From Streptosporangium sp. NBC_01495 (lineage in GTDB: Bacteria; Actinomycetota; Actinomycetes; Streptosporangiales; Streptosporangiaceae): 64,000 bases of DNA. Position numbers and translations under genes: made by a program. The notes beneath the pieces are model-generated. The model searched no databases. It had not been told where the DNA came from and worked only from the letters and a program-made list of their open reading frames with translations. Location of the stretch: the NCBI RefSeq assembly GCF_036250735.1, contig NZ_CP109430.1, positions 2,480,001 through 2,544,000 of the forward strand. Reading direction: 5' to 3'. Shown in pieces: positions 8,827-15,675 of this stretch (within the stretch, counting starts at the first letter, position 1; every line of letters begins with the position of its first letter).

Positions 8827-9827
8827 AACTGCTTGTTCTCGGCGGCACCCACCACGTGGGCCGCGCCATCGTGGAGACCGCGCTGCAGCGCGGCGATGAG
8901 GTGAGCACGCTCAACCGTGGCCTCAGCCGCGACCCAGCCCCCGGGGTGCGGGCGCTGATCGCCGACCGCACCGACCCCGAGTCCGTACGGCGGGCGCTGG
9001 GCTCAGCCGAATGGGACGCCGTCATCGACACCTGGGCCTGGGCGCCGCGGGTGGTGCGCGACAGCGCCCGCCTGCTGTCCGGCCGGGCCGGCCACTACGG
9101 CTACGTCTCCAGCCGCGGCGTGCACCGCTGGCCCTGGCCTGCGCACGCCGACGAGCGGGCGCCGCTGGTCGACGGCGACCCCGCCAGCGGGGAAGCCGCC
9201 GACTACGCCGCGGCCAAGCGCGGCGGAGAGCTCGCCGTTCTGGAGTCCTTCGCCGGCCGGGCGCTGCTGGCCAGGGCCGGGATGATCCTCGGCCCGTACG
9301 AGGACGTCGGCCGCATCCCGTGGTGGCTGCGCCGCCTGGAGAAGGGCGGCCGGGTCCTGGCCCCCGCCCCGGCCAACACGCCCCTGCAATACCTCGACGT
9401 CCGGGACCTGGCCACCTGGATACTCCAGGCAGCCGAACGCGGCCTGAGCGGTACGTTCACCACGACCGGCCCGCCTGGCGCGATCACCCTCGGTGACCTG
9501 CTCACCACGATGCTGGAGGTCACCGGCTTCGACACCGAGCTGGTGTGGGCGTCGCCAGAGCTGCTCTTGCGGCACGGCCTGCCGCTCGGCATGGAGTTCG
9601 GGCTGCGGCTGCCCGACGGCAGCGCGCCGAGCGGCATGCACGACGCCGACGTCAGCGCCGCCCGCGCCGAAGGTCTGACCGCGCGCCCGCTGCGCGACAC
9701 CCTCGCCGACACCTGGACCTGGCTGCAGGCCGAAGGCGACCCGGCACCCCGCGCAGACGCACCCTCACCCGACACCTGGCTCGACGCTGCTGCGGAACAG
9801 CGGCTGCTCGACCAGCTCTCCCACTAA
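8823..9827 (+). CDS. NAD-dependent epimerase/dehydratase (extended/atypical SDR)
   Basis: A 334-residue Rossmann protein with N-terminal nucleotide motif GGTHHVGRA (about residues 7-15) and the conserved segments DAVIDTWAW, GYVSSRGVH, YAAAKRGGE (Tyr and Lys of the SDR active site) and GMILGPYEDVGRIPWWLRR. It is a clear paralog of the chromosomal gene at 20106-21098, sharing for example LILGPYE-VGRLPWWL and VIDVRDLA. It overlaps the CocE gene by four bases and is followed after 17 bases by the monooxygenase. A redox or isomerase step in the same pathway is likely; the substrate is not evident. Confidence 0.85.
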   Translation: MKLLVLGGTHHVGRAIVETALQRGDEVSTLNRGLSRDPAPGVRALIADRTDPESVRRALGSAEWDAVIDTWAWAPRVVRDSARLLSGRAGHYGYVSSRGVHRWPWPAHADERAPLVDGDPASGEAADYAAAKRGGELAVLESFAGRALLARAGMILGPYEDVGRIPWWLRRLEKGGRVLAPAPANTPLQYLDVRDLATWILQAAERGLSGTFTTTGPPGAITLGDLLTTMLEVTGFDTELVWASPELLLRHGLPLGMEFGLRLPDGSAPSGMHDADVSAARAEGLTARPLRDTLADTWTWLQAEGDPAPRADAPSPDTWLDAAAEQRLLDQLSH

Positions 9828-9844
9828 AGAAGGCACCACCTGTT

Positions 9845-10990
9845 ATGCGCGCCATCATCATCGGAGCCGGCATCGCCGGCCTGGCCACCGCCCTGCGCCT
9901 GCACCAGATCGGCTGGGACACCCTCATCGTCGAACGCGCGCCCGCCCGCCGCGGCGGCGGCTACGCGGTCACCTTCGGCGGCATCGGCTACGACGCCGCC
10001 GAACACATGGGCATCCTGCCCGGCCTGCTCAAGAAGGGCTTCATCACCGACGAACTCGTCTACCACAAGGCCGACGGCTCCCGCCGTTTCTCCCTCGACC
10101 GCGCCACCATCGCCGCCACCACGGGCGCTCGCTCGATCACCATCCTGCGCGGCGACCTCGAAGCCGTCCTGTATGAGGAGGTCCGCGATCACACCGAGAT
10201 CCGCTTCGGCGCCACCCTCACCGCCGTCGACCAGGACGAGCACGCCGTCCGGGTGACCTTGACCGACGGCACCATCGAGGAGGCTGACCTGCTGATCGGC
10301 GCCGACGGCCTGCACTCGGCCACCCGCGCCCTGCTGTTCGGCCCGGAAGAGGGCTTCCTGCTCGACCTGGATCACAAGGTGGCCGTCTACATGCTCGACC
10401 GGCGGCCCGCCACCATCGCGCCCGGCGCCACCGGCACCCTGTCCTCCGGTGGTCGCACCGCCGCGGTCATCAGCATCCCCGACGGCCGCAACGTCGCCTT
10501 CTTCGGCTACCGCGCCAGCCACGCCCGGCCAGGCGAGGACGTGACCACCGAACTGCAGCGCGTCTACGGCGACCTCGGCTGGGTCATCCCCGAAGCCCTG
10601 GCCGGCCTGGCGCGGGCCGATTCGGTCTACTTCGACACCATCAGCCAGGTCGTCGCACCGTCCTGGAGTAAAGGCCGGGTGGTCCTGCTGGGCGATGCCG
10701 CCTGGTGCGTCACGCTGTTCGCCGGGTACGGCTCCTCACTGGCTGTCGGCGGCGCTGACCGTCTCGGCACCGAACTGGACGCCCACCCCGGCGACATCCC
10801 CGCCGCGCTGGCAGCCTGGGAGGCGGCCATCCGGCCCGAAGCCGAACGCAAACAGAAACTCGGCCGCCGAGTCAAAGGCGTCTACGCCCCCGCCAACCCG
10901 GTGTTGCTGTGGCTGAGCCTGCTACCGCTGCGCTTGGCCTCTCTGCCGCCGGTCCGCCGGTACATGACCCGCCGCTTCATCAAGGGCTAA
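9845..10990 (+). CDS. FAD-dependent monooxygenase
   Basis: A 381-residue group A flavin monooxygenase-like protein. The FAD Rossmann motif GAGIAGLATALRLHQ is at residues 8-22, the DG motif is LLIGADGLHSATR, and the second FAD motif is GRVVLLGDAAWCVTLFAGYGSS. The family uses NAD(P)H and O2 and includes TetX-like and Rox-like antibiotic-modifying enzymes as well as biosynthetic hydroxylases. ATG 9845 is preceded by AAGAAGG. The C-terminal tail is unusually basic and hydrophobic (WLSLLPLRLASLPPVRRY), possibly touching the membrane. It is the last gene of the CocE-epimerase operon. With the ABC exporter that follows, a detoxification role is plausible but unproven. Confidence 0.85.
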   Translation: MRAIIIGAGIAGLATALRLHQIGWDTLIVERAPARRGGGYAVTFGGIGYDAAEHMGILPGLLKKGFITDELVYHKADGSRRFSLDRATIAATTGARSITILRGDLEAVLYEEVRDHTEIRFGATLTAVDQDEHAVRVTLTDGTIEEADLLIGADGLHSATRALLFGPEEGFLLDLDHKVAVYMLDRRPATIAPGATGTLSSGGRTAAVISIPDGRNVAFFGYRASHARPGEDVTTELQRVYGDLGWVIPEALAGLARADSVYFDTISQVVAPSWSKGRVVLLGDAAWCVTLFAGYGSSLAVGGADRLGTELDAHPGDIPAALAAWEAAIRPEAERKQKLGRRVKGVYAPANPVLLWLSLLPLRLASLPPVRRYMTRRFIKG

Positions 10991-11052
10991 GGATTGTGGG
11001 GCACCTGTCCGGGCGGGCGGCCAGGTGTTACATTCTAGGCAACTGAAAAGGT

Positions 11053-11123
11053 CGCGCCCCTCCTGTGGGGCGCGGGTGTCGGTGAGCCGGGAAGCCTGGT
11101 CGGCCCGCGATCAACGATCGCGG
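11053..11123 (+). promoter_or_regulatory. Structured leader C, upstream of DUF998/ABC operon
   Basis: Three elements in a row: a perfect 8-bp hairpin CGCGCCCC-TCCTGT-GGGGCGCG (11053-11074), the conserved core GCCGGGAAGCCTGGTCGGC (11086-11104, preceded by GGTGA), and a second perfect 8-bp hairpin CCGCGATC-AAC-GATCGCGG (11105-11123). The DUF998 ATG follows 20 bases after the second hairpin. The first hairpin may instead terminate the upstream monooxygenase operon. This is the most structured of the three copies and looks like a cis-regulatory RNA. Confidence 0.6.
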
Positions 11124-11143
11124 AGCTAGGAGGCCACTGCCCG

Positions 11144-11809
11144 ATGCGCCCGACCACCATCCTGCTCACCTGCGGCGTCGCCGCCGGCGTGCTCGTCCCG
11201 GCCCTGATCCTCACCGACGGAGCCACCAGGCCCGGCTACAGCCTGTGGCACCACGGCGCCAGCCAACTCGGCACCGGCCAGCGCGGCTGGCTGCAGACGG
11301 TCAACTTCGTGATCGGCGGGCTGCTATTGCTCGCCTTCGCGGCCGGGCTACGCCGCGTGCTATGCCGCGCGCCGCAGCCCGGCCGCGCCGCCATATGGGG
11401 GCCGATCCTCCTCGCGGCGGCCGGCCTCGCGCTGGCCGTGGCCGGGATCGTGCCCACCGATCCCGCCCTCGGCTACCCGCCCGGCCGGCCCGAGGTGATC
11501 ACCGCCACCGGACGCGTCCACGGCCTGGCCGGCCTGGGGCTGTTCGCCACCCTGGCGGCCACGCCGTTCGTGCTGGCCAGGCCCCTGCGCGGCAGCAACC
11601 AAGGGTGGGTGGCCTACTCGCGGTGGTCGGGCGCCCTGGTCATCGCCTTCGCCATCGCCGCAGGGGTCGCCTTCCGCCTGGATGTGCAGGGCGTGCTCCG
11701 CCCTGCGCCCGCCGGGCTGCTCGAACACGCCGCCCTGCTGGTCGGCTTCGCCTGGATCATCGCCGCTGGCCTGCGCCTGCGCAGCCCCAACACCGTCGTG
11801 CAGGGGTGA
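11144..11809 (+). CDS. DUF998-family membrane protein
   Basis: A 221-residue integral membrane protein with about six hydrophobic segments and the features of the DUF998 family: an early G-Y-S-x-x-x-x-x-x-S-x-L-G segment (GYSLWHHGASQLGTG) and a GRVHGLAGLGLFATL segment. The biochemical function of the family is unknown. ATG 11144 has TAGGAGG about ten bases upstream. It is the first gene of the operon with the microprotein and the ABC exporter, downstream of leader element C. Confidence 0.8.
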   Translation: MRPTTILLTCGVAAGVLVPALILTDGATRPGYSLWHHGASQLGTGQRGWLQTVNFVIGGLLLLAFAAGLRRVLCRAPQPGRAAIWGPILLAAAGLALAVAGIVPTDPALGYPPGRPEVITATGRVHGLAGLGLFATLAATPFVLARPLRGSNQGWVAYSRWSGALVIAFAIAAGVAFRLDVQGVLRPAPAGLLEHAALLVGFAWIIAAGLRLRSPNTVVQG

Positions 11810-11812
11810 GCG

Positions 11813-11887
11813 ATGGAGGTCACACTGAAGATCCTGCTCGGCCTGTACATCCTGCAAGCGCTGATCAAGTTCGTCACCCAGCAATGA
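11813..11887 (+). CDS. 24-residue single-pass membrane microprotein
   Basis: This short frame starts three bases after the DUF998 stop and begins MEVTLKILLGLYILQALIKF. Nearly the whole peptide is one hydrophobic helix. GGGGTGA at the end of the DUF998 gene can serve as its ribosome site. Its TGA overlaps the ATG of the ABC ATPase gene, so it is translationally coupled on both sides. Tiny transmembrane peptides often act as subunits or regulators of transporters. The role here is inferred from position only, and chance remains possible at this length. Confidence 0.5.
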   Translation: MEVTLKILLGLYILQALIKFVTQQ

Positions 11888-12813
11888 TGCCGACGAACAG
11901 CGCACGGGTCCCGGTCATCGAGGTGGCCGGCCTGACCAAGCGCTATCCCGGCGCCCTGGCGGTCGACGACGTCGACCTGAGCGTGCACGCGGGCCAGATC
12001 TACGCCTTGCTCGGACTCAACGGGGCCGGCAAGACCACGCTGATCCGCATGCTGCTCGGCATGATCGCCCCCACTGGCGGATCAGCGAAGGTGCTCGGGG
12101 CAGCCGTCACGACCGGGCAGCGTTCGGCCTGGGCCCGCACCGGCTACCTGGTCGAAGCTCCGGCCGCCTACCCGGAACTGACCGTGCGCGAAAACCTGCA
12201 CCTGTACGCCCGCCTGCGCCGCCTCAAGCACCCCGGCCGGCACGTGGAAGACATCATCGAACGGCTGGCCCTGACCCCCTATGCCGCTCGGCGCGCTCGC
12301 ACCCTGTCGATGGGCAACCTGCAGCGCCTGGCCCTGGCCAAAGCCCTCATCCACACCCCGGACCTGCTCATCCTCGACGAGCCGGTCAATGGACTGGACC
12401 CCGTCGGCGTGGTGGAGATCCGCACCCTGCTGACCGATCTGGCTCACCAGCACGGCACCACCGTGCTGATCTCCAGCCACCTGCTGGCCGAAGTCGCCCG
12501 TCTGAACGGCCGCATCGCCATCCTGCACCAAGGCCGGCTGCTGGCCGAACACGACGCCACCAGCCTGGACCAACACCGGCGCCGCCACGTGAACATTTCC
12601 ACCCGCGACAACGCGACAGCCGACCGGATACTGCGCGATCACGGCTACCACCCCGGCCCCGGCCTGCTGCTGACCGACGAACGCGCCCTGGCACGGCCCG
12701 AGGAGGTGGCCACCATCCTGGTCGAAGCGGGCGTGCCGCCCACCGAACTCCGCCTGGTGGAAGAAGACCTGGAAGCCTACTTCCTGCGCATCGTCGGAGC
12801 CGACCATGCGTGA
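11884..12813 (+). CDS. ABC transporter ATP-binding protein (BcrA-like)
   Basis: A 309-residue ABC ATPase. Walker A is GLNGAGKT (about residues 44-51), a signature-like LSMGN replaces the usual LSGGQ, Walker B is LLILDEP, and the switch His lies in LISSHLL. The domain after residue 210 is the small regulatory tail common in BcrA/DrrA-type drug exporters. ATG 11884 overlaps the microprotein stop; ATG 11887 is an alternative. It overlaps the permease gene by 8 bases. Together they form a two-gene ABC-2 exporter, probably for a hydrophobic compound. Confidence 0.88.
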   Translation: MMPTNSARVPVIEVAGLTKRYPGALAVDDVDLSVHAGQIYALLGLNGAGKTTLIRMLLGMIAPTGGSAKVLGAAVTTGQRSAWARTGYLVEAPAAYPELTVRENLHLYARLRRLKHPGRHVEDIIERLALTPYAARRARTLSMGNLQRLALAKALIHTPDLLILDEPVNGLDPVGVVEIRTLLTDLAHQHGTTVLISSHLLAEVARLNGRIAILHQGRLLAEHDATSLDQHRRRHVNISTRDNATADRILRDHGYHPGPGLLLTDERALARPEEVATILVEAGVPPTELRLVEEDLEAYFLRIVGADHA

Positions 12814-13585
12814 GGCGCTGTGGAGCGAACTGCTCAAGGCCCGGCGCAGCCGCCTGCCCACCCTCACCGCGCTTGCCTTCACCCTCGTCACCCTCGTGTG
12901 CGGCCTGTTCATGTTCATCCTGGCCGACCCCGCCCGCGCCCGCGCGCTGGGACTGCTCGGCGACAAGGCCCAGCTGTCCGGCGCCGTCGCCGACTGGCCC
13001 GGCTACCTGACCCTGCTGGCCCAAGCGGTCGCCGTGGGCGGCCTGCTGATCTACAGCATGATCGCCATCTGGGTGTTCGGCCGCGAGTTCAGCGACCACA
13101 CCGCCAAGGACCTGTTCGCCCTGCCCACCTCCCGCACCATCATCGTGGCCGCCAAGTTCACCCTCACCGCTACCTGGGCCGTGCTGCTCGCCGCGGGCAC
13201 GATCGCTGGCGGCCTGCTGCTCGGCGCGCTGCTGGCCCTGCCCGGCTGGTCGGCGCAGGCCGTCGCGTCCGGTGTCGCGAAGATCCTGGTCGCCGCCGCG
13301 CTGTCGGCGGTGCTGACCTCACCGCTGGCGCTGGCCGCCAGCATCGGCCGCGGCTACCTGGCCGCGGTCGGTGTGCTGTTCGTGCTGGCGTTCGCCGCCC
13401 AGATCATCGCCGCGCTCGGCTTCGGCGCTTGGTTCCCCTACTCGGTACCCGGCCTGTACGCGGGCATCGCTGGGCCCGGCCACGACCCACCCGGACCCAT
13501 CAGCATCCTGCTCGTCCTGGCCACCGGCGCGGCCGGCGTGGCAGCAACCCTCGCGTGGTGGCGCAACGCCGACCACGACCGTTAA
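12806..13585 (+). CDS. ABC-2 type permease
   Basis: A 259-residue protein with six hydrophobic segments and a long N-terminal cytoplasmic start (MREALWSELLKARRSR) typical of ABC-2 permeases of the BcrB/NatB type. The conserved interface segment WVFGREFSDHTAKDLFALPTSR follows the second helix. It is the partner of the preceding ATPase (8-base overlap) and the last gene of the cargo. It is convergent with the recombinase gene. Confidence 0.85.
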   Translation: MREALWSELLKARRSRLPTLTALAFTLVTLVCGLFMFILADPARARALGLLGDKAQLSGAVADWPGYLTLLAQAVAVGGLLIYSMIAIWVFGREFSDHTAKDLFALPTSRTIIVAAKFTLTATWAVLLAAGTIAGGLLLGALLALPGWSAQAVASGVAKILVAAALSAVLTSPLALAASIGRGYLAAVGVLFVLAFAAQIIAALGFGAWFPYSVPGLYAGIAGPGHDPPGPISILLVLATGAAGVAATLAWWRNADHDR

Positions 13586-13596
13586 CCGAGCTGATG

Positions 13597-14571
13597 TCAG
13601 CGCCTGCTGTTGCCGGGCGCAAGCAAGCTGGTGAGTTCGGCGATCGCTTCTGGAGAGGGCTTGAAGTAGCGGCGCAGATTCTCCGGCTTCTTATGCCGCG
13701 ACTTGGCCATCAGCATCAACAGACTCGCTCCGGCCTGCCCAAGATGAGTCAGGGCCGAGTGCCGGAACTCGTGCAAGTCCCAGCCCGTGCCCGGCCCGCC
13801 GATGGCAGTGTGCTCATCCAGCAGAGCGCGGGCCTGTCCATACGACAGCCGGGCCAAGCCGGTGTCGGGGCACACGTCCCGGGCGCTGACCACTTTCCCG
13901 ACCCCGGGGCGGCGATGGGCGACGAACACCGGGCCGCGGGTGCGGCCCTTGAGCAGGCGGGGCAGTAGCCGGGCGGTGCCGGCGTCCCAGTAGAGGCTCT
14001 CCAGCACGAAGTCTTCACGCACCTGGCCCCGGCGGCGGGCCTTGGCCCGCGCACCTTTGGCCTTGACCTGACACCGGCGCCCCGCAAAATCCAGGTCCTC
14101 GACGTTCACGCCCAAGACCTCCTCCGCCTGCCCGGCGCTCTCATACAGCATCCGATACAGCGTCTTCTCCCGAAGGTGCACCTCCCGGCGGGCGATCAAT
14201 CGGTCGATGGCCGCACGCGAGCGGACCGGGGTGTCGGAGTTCGGCACCGCCAGCCGCTTGGTCCAGGCCGGAACCGCCGGCGCCTCGTGGCCGCGCTCGC
14301 GGCACCAGCCCAGCCAGGACAGCACCGACGCGCGACGGGCGTTCCAGGTGTTGACCGCCGAGGTGCCCCACAGCAGTTCCAGAGCCTCGCCGACCTCGTC
14401 GTCGGCGACCGAGGCCAACGGCCGGTCCTCGCCCAGCCGCATCGCGGTCTTGCCCACCCCGATCCCGTAGGTGCGGATCGTGTTCGGGTTGCCGAGCGAG
14501 TCGAGGAAGACGTCGGCCGCGGTCCGGACGGTGAGCGTCTTGCCGACCGGTAGGTGTACGACGGCGGGCAC
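13597..14571 (-). CDS. Tyrosine recombinase (TnpI-like), possible cointegrate resolvase
   Basis: A 324-residue phage-integrase-family protein with an N-terminal SAM-like DNA-binding domain (about residues 1-105) and a catalytic domain. Conserved residues are His267-Arg270 (HEFRH), His293 and nucleophile Tyr302 ([12 protein letters not shown]). The first catalytic Arg, expected in an A-R-x-E-E-hydrophobic-L motif, is Gln148 here (SAGQAEEVL), a possible inactivating change (CGG to CAG is one transition). The GTG start at 14571 faces the right end. The inverted-repeat recombination site lies 75-110 bases upstream, as expected for a Tn4430-type tnpI that binds its own promoter region. Confidence 0.85.
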   Translation of the reverse strand: MPAVVHLPVGKTLTVRTAADVFLDSLGNPNTIRTYGIGVGKTAMRLGEDRPLASVADDEVGEALELLWGTSAVNTWNARRASVLSWLGWCRERGHEAPAVPAWTKRLAVPNSDTPVRSRAAIDRLIARREVHLREKTLYRMLYESAGQAEEVLGVNVEDLDFAGRRCQVKAKGARAKARRRGQVREDFVLESLYWDAGTARLLPRLLKGRTRGPVFVAHRRPGVGKVVSARDVCPDTGLARLSYGQARALLDEHTAIGGPGTGWDLHEFRHSALTHLGQAGASLLMLMAKSRHKKPENLRRYFKPSPEAIAELTSLLAPGNSRR

Positions 14572-14585
14572 CGCTTCCCCTTACC

Positions 14586-14680
14586 GCAGATAACAGGGCC
14601 GCTTCACGTAGCGGACGGGAGATGTCACCGCAGGTGGCGAATCCCGCTGGCACAGATAATAGGGCATTATCTGTGCCAGC
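14586..14680. other. Internal recombination site (irs-like)
   Basis: A perfect inverted repeat, GCTGGCACAGATAAT at 14646-14660 and ATTATCTGTGCCAGC at 14666-14680, is separated by AGGGC. A degenerate direct copy of one arm plus spacer, CAGATAACAGGGC, lies at 14587-14599 (12 of 13 match with 14653-14665). A tyrosine-recombinase core site with an accessory direct repeat, placed beside the recombinase gene, is the architecture of the Tn4430 internal recombination site. Confidence 0.7.
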
Positions 14681-14718
14681 ACTCGACCTCAACCAGCGTG
14701 AACGCCTGCCGCTCTCCG

Positions 14719-14767
14719 CTTCAAGATCATCCCAATGTGGGTTTTGGGCTTGTATGGGCTGACCCCC
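14719..14767 (-). repeat. Right terminal inverted repeat (IRR)
   Basis: The reverse complement begins GGGGGTCAGCCCAT and matches the left repeat at 45 of 49 positions. It is followed directly by the second copy of CATCA. Confidence 0.9.
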
Positions 14768-14772
14768 CATCA
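14768..14772. repeat. Target site duplication, right copy (CATCA)
   Basis: The same five bases as at 1072-1076, in the same orientation, directly outside the right inverted repeat. Confidence 0.85.
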
Positions 14773-14866
14773 GCGTGACCGCCCACGAACGGGACGCGCA
14801 CGGCAGGGACGCGCAAGGCAGGACGTACGAACGGGACGCGCTCGCCGGTGACCGGCGGCCGGGACG

Positions 14867-15628
14867 TCAGACGCCGCGGCGCATCGCCCTGGTGCCCGTC
14901 GCCAGGCCCACCGCGGCGACGGCGCAGGCGCAGAGCGTCCCGTACAGCACTGACATGTCCGTGAAGAGACCGGAGAACAGCGCCCGCTCCGCCTCGACGA
15001 CGTAGGAGACCGGATTCAGCGCGGCGGCCACCTGGAGCCATCCCGGCCCCGAGTCCATCGGCAGCAGCACCCCCGACAGCAGCATCAGCGGGAACATCAC
15101 CAGCTGGGTGACCCCGTAGAACAGGTCACCACCCGGACTGGACGCGATCGCGAGGGCGAAGGAGAGCGCGCCCAGGCCGATCCCGAACAGCGTCAGCACC
15201 GCCAGCCCGGCCAGCACGCCCGTGAGGTGCGGGCGGAAACCCAGTGGCACCGCGAGGACGATGATGAGCACGGCCTGGGCCAGCAGGATGGCGAACTCCT
15301 TCATCGCCCGGCCGACCAGCATCGCCGTGCGGTTCAGCGGGGTGACCAGCATGCGCTCCATCGAACCGCCGATCAGATCCACCAGCAGGGAGTATCCGGC
15401 CATCATCGGCCCGGACAGGCACATCATGATCAGGATGCCGGGCACGAACCACTGCCATGGCGAGCCCTCGCCCTCGAAACTCCCCGTTCCCCCGAGCAGC
15501 GGGCCGAACAGGAACAGGAAGAGCAGCGGCTGGCCCATGGTGAAGAGGAGGGCGAGGGGTTCGCGCAGCACGGGGGCGAACTCGCGGGAGAAGACGGTTC
15601 CGGTGTCACGGAAGAACTGCACGCTCAC
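14867..15628 (-). CDS. ABC-2 type permease (DrrB-like)
   Basis: A 253-residue membrane protein with six hydrophobic segments and the DrrB-type ABC-2 signature region (MVTPLNRTAMLVGRAMKEFA, then LMLLSGVLLPMDSGPGWLQ). It starts at GTG 15628, 47 bases after the ATPase gene stop, in one operon. Together they resemble daunorubicin/doxorubicin exporters, but drug specificity cannot be read from the sequence. The gene ends about 100 bases from the transposon's right end. Confidence 0.87.
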   Translation of the reverse strand: MSVQFFRDTGTVFSREFAPVLREPLALLFTMGQPLLFLFLFGPLLGGTGSFEGEGSPWQWFVPGILIMMCLSGPMMAGYSLLVDLIGGSMERMLVTPLNRTAMLVGRAMKEFAILLAQAVLIIVLAVPLGFRPHLTGVLAGLAVLTLFGIGLGALSFALAIASSPGGDLFYGVTQLVMFPLMLLSGVLLPMDSGPGWLQVAAALNPVSYVVEAERALFSGLFTDMSVLYGTLCACAVAAVGLATGTRAMRRGV

Positions 15629-15675
15629 GGTACGACCTTTCTGGCCTTTCCGGCCGGTGGGGGGGGCGGGGGTGG

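Larger units (their letters stand above)
1077..14767. mobile_element. Tn3-family transposon, 13.7 kb, with cargo
   Basis: The element is defined by 49-bp terminal inverted repeats starting GGGGGTC (mismatches only at repeat positions 8, 13, 14 and 16) and by a 5-bp target duplication. It carries a Tn3-type tnpA at the left end reading inward, a tyrosine recombinase and internal recombination site at the right end, and roughly 10 kb of cargo between them. This layout resembles Tn4430-type elements that resolve cointegrates with a TnpI tyrosine recombinase instead of a serine resolvase. The transposase is damaged, so it could now move only with a transposase supplied in trans. Near-perfect ends and an intact duplication suggest an insertion that has not been eroded for long. 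Confidence 0.9.

Noticed and set aside
11086-11140. Cobalamin riboswitch
   Set aside because: The core contains GGGAAGCC and a GCCACTG follows, recalling parts of that riboswitch. The rest of its conserved structure and the GGTGAAACTCC-like segment are missing, and the other two copies lack GCCACTG.
14773-14866. Repeated GAACGGGACGCGC segments after the transposon
   Set aside because: Two short copies in GC-rich spacer; too small and simple to call an element or attachment site.
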